Below, one piece after another: positions 24,181 to 37,500 of a stretch of 64,000 nt of DNA (its first letter is position 1; the number at the start of each line of letters is the position of its first letter). The notes under the pieces are model-generated. The model was not told the DNA's origin. It saw only the letters and a list, made by a program, of their open reading frames with translations, and ran no database searches. Source of the stretch: Anthopleura xanthogrammica (taxonomy: Eukaryota > Cnidaria > Anthozoa > Actiniaria > Actiniidae); assembly GCA_964019055.1 (NCBI GenBank), contig OZ025210.1, positions 16,405,332 through 16,469,331 of the forward strand, read 5' to 3'. Made by a program: the position numbers and the translations under genes.

Positions 24181-24330
24181 AAGGAGGGAGAAAAACCCTC
24201 GAAGGACAGGAAAGAACCAATAAGCATGCGCAACTCTGCTCACATATGAAACCAAAACCCTCAAATCGAGCCCCGGTCGCATTGGTGATAGGCGACGCAA
24301 GTAGCAGCGTACACCAGCCGTGCTCTCCAA
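24181..24330 (-). mobile_element. SINE-like fragment (tRNA-derived family)
   Basis: Read on the minus strand, GGGGCTCGATTTGAGG resembles a B-box region and is followed by TCATATGTGAGCAGAGTTG and GAGGGTTTTTCTCCCTC. The same order of motifs occurs at 32110-32255 (minus) and 36568-36760 (plus). Confidence 0.5.
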
Positions 24331-24785
24331 ACAGGTTGGCACAGCGTGATCTGCCTTTGAAGAACGTGATTCGTGAATCTATGAAAAAAATTGTCCGTGA
24401 TTCGTGATCGATTCCCCCCTGTGCCACCCTGCACAAAGAACATCACTGTGCTGTAACTAGAACAAAACACCATATATATTTTATTCCATTTCATCCCATG
24501 TTTTCAAGAAAACATGTTATTAATACATCTAAATATATGTCCATAAAATACAAATATAAACCTCCAAAAAGCACTGGCCGGGCTTATATTCGTTTTGTAC
24601 GGGCTTATTTTCGGGGACTGGCGGCAAATTGTTTTTGGGAAATTTGCGTTACAAATATCGCTGAGGCAACTTTCGGATGGCATCTCAAAATACCATCTGC
24701 AAAACAATATTCTATTTGAACCTGGCATCTCTATAAACCAACAGCAAAATACTTGATTTTTTACTTTATTTTCCCCTTTGTAATC

Positions 24786-24929
24786 AGTGGCGGATTTAGA
24801 GGGTGGTCACAGGGTGCCCGTGACTACCCCTTTCTAGCTTGGAAGTAGTTGGTTAGTATATCAAAAGGAGCATCTTCTTGATTTTTTGACCCCCCCCCCC
24901 CCCTACTCAAAATCCGAGATCCGCAACAG
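24786..24929. mobile_element. hAT-like MITE fragment
   Basis: The left end CAGTGGCGGATTTAGAG and the right end AAATCCGAGATCCGCAACAG are imperfect inverted repeats around a poly-C centre. The CAGTGGCGGAT start is typical of hAT-derived MITEs. Confidence 0.5.
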
Positions 24930-25493
24930 TTAATAAGATTCAGCTGCTGATATTTTGAAGACTTTTCAGTATCGCCGGATGAACACTCTACTGTTCTTCA
25001 AGAAAGAATCGGATATCAAGAGTTCACGATATGAAAGCAAACTGAAATATACGCAACATATGTTCCCAAGACAAACAATTAGTTATTGAATAGTACACAG
25101 GAAATTACTAATTTCCGTTTCAAAAGAAGATCTTTAAATCATGCTGGATAAGATCGATCTTCTTATCTGGGTTGGATCCAGGGGAGGGAATAGTCTTTCT
25201 CCCTCTTCCGCGTTGCACCCCTCCCTCTGGGCTGACTTTGCGCCCTGCACCCCGGCTCCCTGAACAAAATCCTGGATCTGCCCCCGCTTATGATGTTCAT
25301 TCCATTTTGCTTATTTATTTTGCAAGAACATATTGTCCCAAACCTAAGTGTCTGAAATACTTCAAAATGTCTTTAAGAATTCCCTTGTAAAATGTCGCGG
25401 TCTTCCTGTGTCGAGTCAATAATTGTTCGTTACGGCCGAAGAAACTTCGGAATTACGTCGTGCCTTGTCGCTATAGTAGACATAAAAAACAAC

Positions 25494-25556
25494 ATGGCGT
25501 CTTCTACTATAAATAAAGTTCAAGATGGTATCGTATTTTCTTTGTTTATAATTTGA
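25494..25556 (+). other. Upstream open reading frame before the kinesin start
   Basis: ATGGCG opens a 20-codon frame that stops (TGA) at 25554-25556, four bases before the kinesin ATG at 25561. If the transcript begins upstream, this uORF would lower kinesin translation. The transcription start is unknown. Confidence 0.4.
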
Positions 25557-25560
25557 AAAC

Positions 25561-28500
25561 ATGGCCGAAGTACCTATTAAAGTTGCTGTACGGGTAAGAA
25601 TGATGTTCTTTTGACTAAAAGACTTTAAAATAGTAGGTTTTGATCCTGAAAAACCTCGAAAATGAATTATTAGTGACATGATATAAGCTATTTGACGCTT
25701 GTAAATATGCATGCCAGCATATTTGTTACCGAGCAACATTAATATATGAGGTACAATGTGCTAAGATGATCCACACGACAATTAGGAAAAAAATCGAGAT
25801 TCTGTTAAAAAGTCAAAAAATTTAATACAATGTTTCAAGAAAGCTGAAAAAAGACCTCAAAACGCCTGATTGTTTAGTAACGGTGGACGTAGGCTCCTAA
25901 CGATAGGAGTGTATGAAATGCCGTCCTTTAATTCTTAGCAGACTTGCGCTAAAAACAGATCTTTACACGCAGTAGAACTCTTATTCCTTTTAAGTCCTTT
26001 TGATTTCTGCAAATATCAAAATAACCCACCCGTCTACATACGGGAGTCCCCCCAGGCAAATGTTGCTTATTTTGTACATGTAGCTCATATTTTAGATCAT
26101 AGCTCATATTGTAGGTCATCGTACATCATTGTAGCTCATTGTAGATCACTGCACCGTTTAGTAGTGAACTACTTACTGTAGTGCTTATTTCTTACAATCA
26201 AGCTCAGGGCCATGCAACATTTGAGACATACACTGTATATCTGCTGGGGGGGGGGGGGGGGTGCTAACTTTTCTTTTGTGTACTAAAATGTTTCAAATTA
26301 CATAACTAACACAACTATCTATGGAGATGGCCAGCCTTATTTTTAACCCAGATTATTAAACACTGCTAATCTCATTTCTTTAGGTTCGTCCTTTGATTGG
26401 TCAAGAGAAGGTGCATAATGTTGCGCAGTGTGTGTATTGTGTGCCAAACAAGCCACAGTTGGTCCTTGGAAAAGACAGAGGTTTCACCTTTGATTTTGTA
26501 TTCAACCCATCAACATCACAAGTACGTTAGTATGTATACCTATTGTTTTAATAAATATCCAGGTATTGAATGGTGTAGTATAAAATAGTTATAAAATGCT
26601 TATGAACTGAAATGCCATGGAATATCTCAGTTGTCATTTGTTGCCAGTGAAGGCTTGTTTGTGTACTTGAAAATTATACGTCAAGTGCCTTGTGGGTATT
26701 TCATGGTACCCCACTCAAAACCATTGCATATTAGTATTTATAAAACGTTTGAGATACACATACTGTATATGTTTTTCAATATACAGTATCATAGAACTTC
26801 TCAAGAATAAGCATGTCTTTATTATCATAGGACTTATACAAGACTGATCTATGTACACAGGATTCATAATTAAAGTAGAATCACATTGTTTGACATAAGA
26901 TATTGTAACAGTATAACACATGTACACATGTTTCATAGTTTTTATAATAATACAATATGTACTTTAATTTCTAGGTTGAGGTATATGAGGCATGTGTAGA
27001 ACCTTTAGTCAAGAGCTGTCTCCAAGGATACAATGCTACAGTATTTGCTTATGGGCAAACGGTTGGTCAACTGATATGTAGAATTACTCTATCAATACCT
27101 CCTCTTCAGCATTTATGAATATAGGACTCCACCAGAATTGAGGCCAGAAGTTTTCTCGGGAGAATAGGAACCTACATGTACACATGGAAGAATCACACTA
27201 TCATGTTTGGGTGCCAATGAGAGGAGTCAGTGTATAACACTCACATTTCACCCTAAAAAGACTTCTCAACCACCTGTACTTTGTACTTATCCTTTTTTTC
27301 TGGACCAAATTATTACAGTATTAAAGTACTGTATGTTCAACAACCCAAAGAAGCATGACCCCACTAAAATATAGGTGTGACATTGTTAACATGTTGTACA
27401 TGTAATGGGCATATAACTTGATTGTTAATGTGAATACGAGAAGTGACAACATGACAATCTTTTGGTTGGATATTTACTGAATATTTTGAGCACTGTCCAG
27501 TGCTCATCATCACCATTATGAGTGACATGAACTGTGAACTTACATGACTTACATATATCACACAAATCTTATTATTTAATAAATAGTCTGTGATGTTACA
27601 TGTAATTAAATATATAAGTTGAAATGCACAGTTCATGTCACTCATAATGGTGATGATGACCACTGGACAGTGCTCAAAATATTCAGTAAATATCCAAAGC
27701 CAAAAGATTATCATGTTATCGTCACTTCTTGTATTCACATTTGTAGTCTGTGTGACATTACTTGTACGTAGATTATGGTGGACATGATCAATTTGCTAAT
27801 TTTCCATGGCATGACTTCCTTCCATAACTTTGTGTTTTCTGACAATAATGAGTGGTTCAAAAAAATTATCCATACCCTTAACCATGGAGGAAATCGGACA
27901 CTTTTGATTGAGGTCCACAAAATCCCTGTTTTCTTGATGACAAATTGTATGGTTTAAATTATCAGGGTTCTGGCAAAACATACACAGTAGGGGGCTTGGA
28001 TACTGGAGTCCTCAGTGACAATGAGTTTGGTATCATACCTAGAGCTGTCAAACAGATATTCCAAAACATTGAGGTATTAAAAGTTATTTGTTATTGTAAG
28101 TTATGTATTTTACTCACTATTCATATCACTCTTGGTTGACTGAGAGCATTTAGTGTGTCATTACCCTACAGCAGGGCTCAAAATAACAGCCAGTCATCCA
28201 CCAGTCAAGATGTCCAGCCAAATACATTTTTGACCAGCCATTGCAAATTTTTGGAAATAATTAAAATAATTAACCAATGGTAGTTTTCATTCGATTAATT
28301 AATTTGTGCTGTGGAAAGGTCTGCAAATGCTCTTCAACAGATTAGAAAGCCGTGCATGTAGTGAAGCACAAACTGCCAGTAGTTTTCCCTTGATCAAACG
28401 CATACCGGCCATCATTACTTGAATACATAATCAAATACTACAATTATTGAGAGAGAAAATATATTTTTATATATTCTTTATATTTGTAAATTCCGCGTTT

Positions 28501-31500
28501 TAGAATATTCCGCCATTCCGCGTTTTAGAATATTCCGCCATTCCGCCATTCCGCGTTATAGGATCACCCCAGCTTGTAAAACCACTCTTAGACTATAATT
28601 ATTGTTTATGTTTAGTTCTTTTACCAAATAATTTTTTTGTTGGTTTCTGAACAGGAAAACCAACAGAAAATTGCTTATGAGGTACATGTGTCTTATATTG
28701 AGATCTATCTGGAAGAACTGAGAGACCTTCTTGACTTAGAAACATCAAGCAAGGACATACATATAAGAGAGAATGAAAAGGGGGATACAGGTAATTATAT
28801 ATAGTACAATACAGTACAATACAATGTAGGGTTAATCCCCGGGGTTAATCAGGCAGAGCTGAGCAGATCTAGAATTGCCCATCAGATTCATTCCTAAACT
28901 TAAATCTAGGCTTAAGTTTCGCTTTCAAATATTGGATAACTTTATTTACATCTTACATTATATTATGATCTTAACATGCTCTGGCAGCCCAAAGAAAACA
29001 AATCATTAATCAGGTTTAATACTTTCAATTGTGTTTCTTAGTTTTAATTGGAGCTACAGAACAGTTGGTAGATACAATAGATGAAGTGATGAGCTATCTA
29101 GACACAGGATCTTCAGCCAGACAAACAGGAACAACGAACATGAATGAAGCTTCCAGTAGATCTCATGCTATATTCACATTATACATAAGTATGTGATAAA
29201 AAGAACATGAATGAAGTGACCAGTAGATCTCATGCTATATTCACATTATGGATAGACATGAATGTAGCATCCAGTAGATCTCAATCATGCTATATTCACA
29301 TTATGGATAGACATGAATGTAGCGTCCAGTAGATCTCATGCTATATTCTCATTATGAATAGACATGAATGTAGCGTCCAGTAGATCTCATGCTATATTCA
29401 CATTATGAAAAACCATTGTATAGACATATAGTTTTGTCGCTAAAATTACTGTTATGGTGATGTTTGCAGGTCAAAAGCCAATTGCTGACATGGATGACAA
29501 CCATATGTTTGAAGCCAACCAACCAACTACAGAAGATGAACTGGATATTGGTAAAAGCAGACATCATGATGCTATCTCTCCCCATTTTTGTAATTTGCTT
29601 TTTTAAATATTGTTTTTTGTTCTAACCATGGTGCTAATACTTGTGACTTACTGCACCATGGGTATCCAGCATTGTGTTGGGTGTCAATCAATATGTAGGA
29701 AGCCCTTGTCAACACAAGTCAAGTGCATCCTGGAACATATCAGGATTGTGATTAGTTTGGGAGAATTCAAGATATGAGAATTTGTTATAGGCAGACTCAG
29801 TAGACGTCATCATAATGCATTTGGTCCACATGTATACCCAGGGCTCAAAATAATGGCCGGCCAATTGCAAGATGTCCGGCCAAATACATTTTTGACCGGT
29901 CATTGAGATTTTTGGACGGCCAAAAATGATTAATAATTAACCAATAGTAATTTTCATTAAATTAATAATTTTTACTGTCGAAAGGTCTGCAAATGCATTT
30001 ATTTGATAGCCTCAATATTTAAGCTTATAGCATTTCACTAAAATCATTTATTTATTAATCCCAATTTTTGGCAACGGAAAGTGTATTTTTATACACTAAT
30101 TTGCAGGTCAATAGTTTAAAATAGTTGGGATCGTTTTGCAATAGCTTGAAGTTGATGATGTCGTTTGCGCTGGTCTAGGTCTCATCGAGTTTTAGAGTTA
30201 TTCGATAAAAACCAATTTCAACAATATTTGTTTATCGTTGCCAAGGTAACGTCAATCAAGCTAAAATTAACATCATTTTAAAATTTCATCTTAGCTCTAT
30301 AACTGGTCCAAAAATCAAGTATATAGGTATAAGTTAAGACTATGAATAAGCCAAATGAAAATGAAAGGTGTGGTCTGAAAAATACTATAGGAAGCCACCT
30401 TAAGTATGACGTGGTTGACCTTGAGTTTTCTGCTGTTGATTTTCAGATTATAGTGACTACAAGTATGCTAAGTTTCATTTTGTTGATCTGGCTGGTTCGG
30501 AACGAGCTGATAGAACAGGCAATGTTGGAGAGAGGTTCAAAGAATCTGTGCAGATTAATAGTGGACTGCTGTCTCTGGGAAATGTCATAAGTGCATTATC
30601 AGACCACAGAAAAAAGGTAATACTAAAAACATGAAGTTGCTACCTTCAGAGCATGGCTAACTCACAGATCAAACCCTGAAACAACCTCTGGGCTGATCTA
30701 AGTCAAGGCATGGCTAACTCACAGATCAAACCCTGAAACAACCTCTGGGCTGATCTAAGTCAAGGCATGGCTAACTCACAGATCAAACCCTGAAACAACC
30801 TCTGGGCTGATCTAAGTCAGGGCATGGCTAACTCACAGATCAAACCCTGAAACAACCTCTGGGCTAATCTAAGTCAGGGCATGGCTAACTAACAGATCAA
30901 ACCCTTAAACAACCTCTGGGCTGATCTAAGTCAGGGCATGGCTAACTCACAGATCAAACCCTGAAACAACCTCTGGGCTGATCTAAGTCAAGGCATGGCT
31001 AACTCACAGATCAAACCCTGAAACAACCTCTGGGCTGATCTAAGTCAGGGCATGGCTAACTCACAGATCAAACCCTGAAACAACCTCTGGGCTGATCTAA
31101 GTCAGGGCATGGCTAACTCACAGATCAAACCCTGAAACAACCCCTGGGCTGATCTAAGTCAAGGCATGGCTAACTCACAGATCAAACCCTGAAACAACCT
31201 CTGGGCTGATCTAAGTCAGGGCATGGCTAACTCACAGATCAAACCCTGAAACAACCTCTGGACTGATCTAAGTCAAGGCATGGCTAACTCACAGATAAAA
31301 CCATGAAACAACCTCTGGGCTGATCTAAGTCAGGGCATGGCTAACTCACAGATCAAACCCTGAAACAACCTCTGGGCTGATCTAAGTCAGGGCATGGCTA
31401 ACTCACAGATCAAACCCTGAAACAACCTCTGGGCTGATCAAAGTCAAGGCATGGCTAACTCACAGATCAACCCTGAAACACCCTCTGGGCTGATCAAAGT

Positions 31501-34500
31501 CAGGGCATGGCTAACTCACAGATAAAACCCTGAAACACCCTCTGGGCTGATCTAAGTCAGGGCATGGCTAACTCACAGATCAAACCATGAAACAACCTCT
31601 GGACTGATCTAAGTCAGGGCATGGCTAACTCACAGATCCAACCCTGAAACAACCTCTGGACTGATCTAAGTCAAGGCATGGCTAACTCACAGATAAAACC
31701 ATGAAACAACCTCTGGGCTGATCTAAGTCAGGGCATGGCTAACTCACAGATCAAACCCTGAAACAACCTCTGGGCTGATCTAAGTCAAGGCATGGCTAAC
31801 TCACAGATCAAACCCTGAAACAACCTCTGGGCTGATCAAAGTCGAGGCATGGCTAACTCACAGATCAAACCCTGAAACAACCTCTGGGCTGATCTAAGTC
31901 AAGGCACGGCTAACTCACAGATCAAACCCTGAAACAACCTCTGGGCTGATCAAAGTCAAGGCATGGCTAACTCACAGATCAAACCCTGAAACAACCTCTG
32001 GGCTGATCTAAGTCAGGGCATGGCTAACTCACAGATCAAACCATGAAACAACCTCTGGGCTGATCAAAGTCAAGGCATCTAGCCTAACTCTCAGACAGAA
32101 TTGGAATTTAGCAAGTTAGGTTTTTTGGAGGGAGTAAAACCAGAGAACCTGGAGAAAAACCCTTGAATCAAGGAAGAGACCTATACCTAGTAAACTCTAT
32201 TCACATGTGACACCGAGTCCAGGAATCCAACCTGAGACCCCAGCATATTGGGAAGAGGTTTCTGGGAATCATATAGAATCATAGGGTGGCCTAAATTCCA
32301 GGGTATTGATACAATTTGAAGGTTTTTGCTGGGTGTGATTGGTGACCAGATTCTTTTTTTTTCTATTCAATTTTATGTAGATCCTGCATGTGCCATACCG
32401 CGATAGCAAAGTAACTCGCTTGCTTAAAGACTCACTTGGTGGTAATGCAAGGACAGTCATGATCACTTGTCTCAGTCCTGCTGAACAAGATTTTGGAGAA
32501 AACCTGAATTCCCTAAAATATGCTACCAGGGTATGTTAATAGACTTCTTTGACTTGGGTGTAATTATTTGCCATAATTTTAAGATCAGTTTCATGACATT
32601 CACTTGGGAATAATATTCTTTGTTCAAGGGGTGGAATATACAAGAACAACACCCCAGATCCCCTGTCGGCCAATTATATTTTGTTAGGTGGGCTTTATCT
32701 TTTTCGGCTCAAGGTGGCATGCCACTCTCTGGACTTTCGTTCCTATGTTTGGTTATTGCTTGATGATATGGCATTGAGAAGGCATTATAACATTGAAAAA
32801 AACATTCAAATATTGTATATGATAAAATAAAGTGCTTTATGGTCTATATCATGTGTTAATTGTTCAAATTCTTTCTTCAGGCTCGAAATATTCGCAATAA
32901 ACCTGTCATAAACAGAGATCCACAGAACTTAAGACTTGCTTTCATGCAGGATCAGATTATGGTAAAAATATTTAATTCACTTGTATAATTGTAAGTTGAA
33001 CGTGCTGTTAATGTTCCTTGCAACTTGAGTCACAATTTCCTTGTCAGAAAACACCTTATTAATGAGGGCACCAGGTGATGTAATTGGTTGTATAGAATAC
33101 TTCAGTGATGCCAATGTGAACCAAGTGGGATGACAGCACTTTTTTACCATGGTTATTTTAGGCATTACGAGAAGAATTGGTTGTATAGAATACTTTAGTG
33201 ATGCCAATGTGAACCAAGTGGGATGACAGCACTTTTTTACCATGGTTATTTTAGGCATTACGAGAAGAATTGGAAAAGCGTCAGGTCTCATCAGTACCAA
33301 GTACCACAGTAGATGATAAAGCAAGATTGGAGAAAATAGATGAACAACTACAGAGGTACAAAAGAAAAACAATGTCTTTGTAAAAAAACTTACTTCATCA
33401 TATATATTTCTTTAAGAGTTATACAAGACAGTGGAACATGCCTCTTGTTCTTGTTTACTTCATCATATATTTTTTTTTAAGGGTTATATGAGGGGAACAT
33501 ACCTCTTGTTCAAGCATTCCCCCCACAGCGCAAACTAAACCCCCATTTTAGATTAATACGATTAAACTTTAGAATTTTGTTTGTTTGCATTAGAAAGATT
33601 TTAATCCTTAGGAAAGAAAAATTATTTCGCTTTGACCCTCAGATTAGGATTTAGTGTTGATATTTTCATTATAGATATCGTGGGTTATGTGAAGCTTACA
33701 CACGATGTGCAGTGAGTGCCTCTGCACTACTCAGGTCATTCCACAGCAATGGTACTATGAATAAAGCACAAACCAACCAGTATGAAGACTGGATGAAGAT
33801 GCTGGATGAGATAACCAATAAACATGTTATCAACACCAGCCAATCAGATGCTAGTTATATGAAGATGGTAGAGAAATTGAGGATGGAAAATATCAAGGTA
33901 TGATATAATTTCTGTGGATACCATGTGCCATAAGCTTCAGAATCATCGACTTCACAACTACTCAATGCATCATGGGATATGTTGAGTATCAATGGATCCA
34001 CATATCACATGTTACAATAATTGCTATGAAGGCTACATACATCATTATTTTTGTTATTTTTATTTTCTTTGATTTTTTCCTTTCTGTTATTTATTACCCC
34101 TAAGTCCACACGAGGATGCACCTAATTCAACCACCATATTCCTAATTGCCCACGTGCAAGCTCAGTTTGTTTTGAATTTTCATCTTAAAATGAAAGGACC
34201 TTCAAATGTTTAATAAACTAAATGTGTGTAAAGTAGTGATAAAGCATGTACTATATTCTTTCAAAGAAAGTCCTATTCATTATGTTAGATACATTCATTA
34301 AGTTCATGCATTGTAAACAAATAGAGTCATTCAAAAAACAAGTTCGGACCATTTACTGATTTATTTACAAGACAACTCTCTTCATTGCAGTACAAATCTG
34401 AACTGTCTAATGACGAAGAAATATTTGCTAAACAGTCTCGTGAAATAGACAGTCTGAGAAGAAACCTAAAAGACATAGAACAACATAAGAGAATGTTTAC

Positions 34501-37500
34501 CCAAAAGCTGCAGGAGTTTAACCTTATCATCAAGAAGAAAGATGACCAGTTATTTGAACAGCAGCTTCAACTTAATGAAGCCATGTTGAAGGGACACGAG
34601 CAGTGTACTGTAGCAAGAGGTATGTACTGTGATACAATGCTGAAGGGACATGAGCAGTGTACTGTAGCAACAGGTATGTACTGTGATACAATGCTGAAGG
34701 GACACGAGCAGTGTACTGTAGCACCAGGTATGTACTGTGATACAATGCTGAAGGGACATGAGCAGTGTACTGTAGCACCGCTATGACATCACTCATTCTT
34801 CTCATCCTCATATCTTTGTTTTTCCAATTATAAGTTATTTTGATATTTTCAGGTTATGGTCGCTCAAGAGCTAACACAGCTCCAACAGATACCACTGACA
34901 AAGACACCAACCATGAGGGAAGAGACCTGCATAGCAGCCCACCCACTGTAAGTTGCTGTTATCTCCTTTTTTGCCACCAAGTAGTATGTTTGGTGTAATG
35001 TTTGTTGCCATTTAAGACCATGTGTCATTGCCTATAGTATCATTTAGACTTTGTTTAATGGTTGCACATGAGAAGACACTTCAATTTGCTTACAACTTAA
35101 ACAAAGAATCTTATTCTCAAGAGAATGACACATAGTCTGATAATGGAAAGCTAAGGTGGTTCATTCCTTCATTGGTCGTTGATGGTGGTCACTTTTTTTC
35201 AGTTATCTGCAGATCGATTGATTCAAGGTTTTCGTGCTAGGAGCCAGTTACTGATGAGAAGATATGAAGAGAGAGATGAGGTCTTGTGTACACTGTCCGA
35301 GTCAAGTGAAAGTGAAGACGAAGAAGAAGAAGACGAAGAAAAGGAACATTCACGGTAGCACACGACAACACAATGTAGCAATTGCTTGCAAGTCCTGTTT
35401 TGCCGCTAGGGCCTGATACAGTCCATTCCCAGACATCATCTCTCAACTCATTATGAATTACCTAGCCTATTATGATCAAAAGATACCTTCCTTAAGTTCT
35501 GATATGGCCTTTCCGTTATTTTACAGGGAGCTTGGAAGAACTTGGAAGGTTAGAGGAAATCGTATTGGAGAAGGAGCTACTTATAATGTAAGCTGTTAGA
35601 CCTTTTTAGCTTTTCCCCTTTCCCTCTCTCCCTCCCTCCCTTCCTCCATCCGTGCAACCATCCATACATCCATACATCCATCCGTCCGACCGTCTGTCCG
35701 TCCGTCCGTCCGTCCGTCCGTCCGTCCGTCCGTCCGTCCGTCCGTCCGTCCGTCCGTCCGTCCGTCCGTCCATCGTTCCGCCCGTTCATCCATCTATCAA
35801 TTTCTCATTTATCCATTTCATGATTAATTATAATGATTTTACTGAAATTCAGTTTTTTCATCGTTCATGAGAAGTATATCTTCATCCATCCATTTCCTTA
35901 TGTCCGCGACACAACGTTCCATGACATTAACAGCATCAGATTGCCCATCCTCTTCTCTTGGACTGAATGACACATACAGCTGTGTGTTATCTGCATAGCA
36001 ATGAACGTTTGGTAAATGCCCTTCTATGATGTCAAATAGTTTGCCAGCGTATATTACAAACAGTAGTGGGCCTAAGCAAGAACCCTGGGGAACTCCGCAG
36101 TCAAGGTCGAACCTATCTGAAAGAGAACCATTGACGGAGACGCGCTGAGACCTTCCGGATAAGTATGAATGGAACCATCTGAGTGCAGTACTACACATCC
36201 CAAGTTTTGATGACAGTCTCTGAAGTATGATAGCGTGGTCCACTGTATCAAATACTGCACTGAGATCCGGCTAAAAGGACTAGTAATGACACATGCTGTT
36301 TATTCATGTTCAGTAGCAGATCATTTTTTATTTTAAGCAGCGCTGTTTTTGTGCTGTGGTGCTTCCTGTAATAAGACTGTCATCCATTTTTTCATTCGTT
36401 GTTTGTGTTTTATAGACAGAGGACACCAGTAATGATTTGTTAAAGAGTCTACGGTCCAGTACCCAAGTAATAAATCAAGAAGTAAAACAAACTGAAATGA
36501 AGCTTCAAGAGGCCCAGCACAGACTGAGAGATTTGACTATCAACATCAGGTAATTGGGAAAAAAGGATGGCGTAGCAATAGTGTCACTGGCTTCTCACCT
36601 CTGGGGTCTCGGGTTCGATTCCTGGAATGGCCATCATAAGTTTTTAGATCTTGTTAGATATCTCACTGGATTCACTGAGTTTTTTCTCTCAAGGTTCTTC
36701 GGTTTTCTCTCCGTATAACCTAACACACTAAATTCCAACTCCATTTGAGAGTTTAATAGTACCCTACCTATTTTAAACTTGCTAAAGCTGTGCTCTGGAG
36801 TCATTTGCTTTATCACATTTTGAGTTTGAATTATATTCACTGATGCATCTTCTCAAGCACCAGTTAACAAAGAAACAGTACTCAAGAGAATGACATGTGG
36901 TCTGAGTTAGCTTATTAATAATGACAGGCAGTGTTTGCACGTGATTACAGGATGGCAATGACATCCATGACATCGGTGACAAACGTACTACAAGTTGTGC
37001 TTCTCCTAACGATTCTATATTGTTCTGCCAATCCCCGCAGGCTTTATATCTACATACAGCATGCGCGCACATTTTCTATTTCTTTGATATTTCCAGACAA
37101 AATAGATAAATATTATAATCCTTTTCATGTTTTCTAAGGCAAAAGGAGGAGCTGATCAAAGAGCTTATGAAGAGCGAACAAGAAGAAAGGAAAATGAAGA
37201 AGCATTTCTCGAAAAAATTTCAGAGTTTACAGAGTGAGGTGGAAACGGCAAAGAAGGAAGTAGATGAAAGCAAAAAGATCCTAGAGGAAAGCCGAACTAA
37301 AGCAGATGTTGAAAGTAGTGAGAAACAAAAGATAGAAATGGAGTATAAGAAGAAACTACATGCTATGGAGTCAAAACTGCAAGCACTCAAGAAAAAACAA
37401 AAGGTATGCGGCAGAAGTTCTTGTTCATTGGGTTTATTAAGGTATCAGGATACGTTCGAGGCAAATTTCTCGCTGCCTTTTCAATATTAATATATAAAAG

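Noticed and set aside
27735..27981. Overlapping frames of about 60 codons on both strands beside kinesin exon 4
   Set aside because: Shadow frames in intron 3; the true exon begins at 27966 after a CAG acceptor.
36568..36640. Possible tRNA gene (A and B boxes)
   Set aside because: No acceptor-stem pairing seen and the tail matches other SINE fragments, so a SINE head is the better reading.
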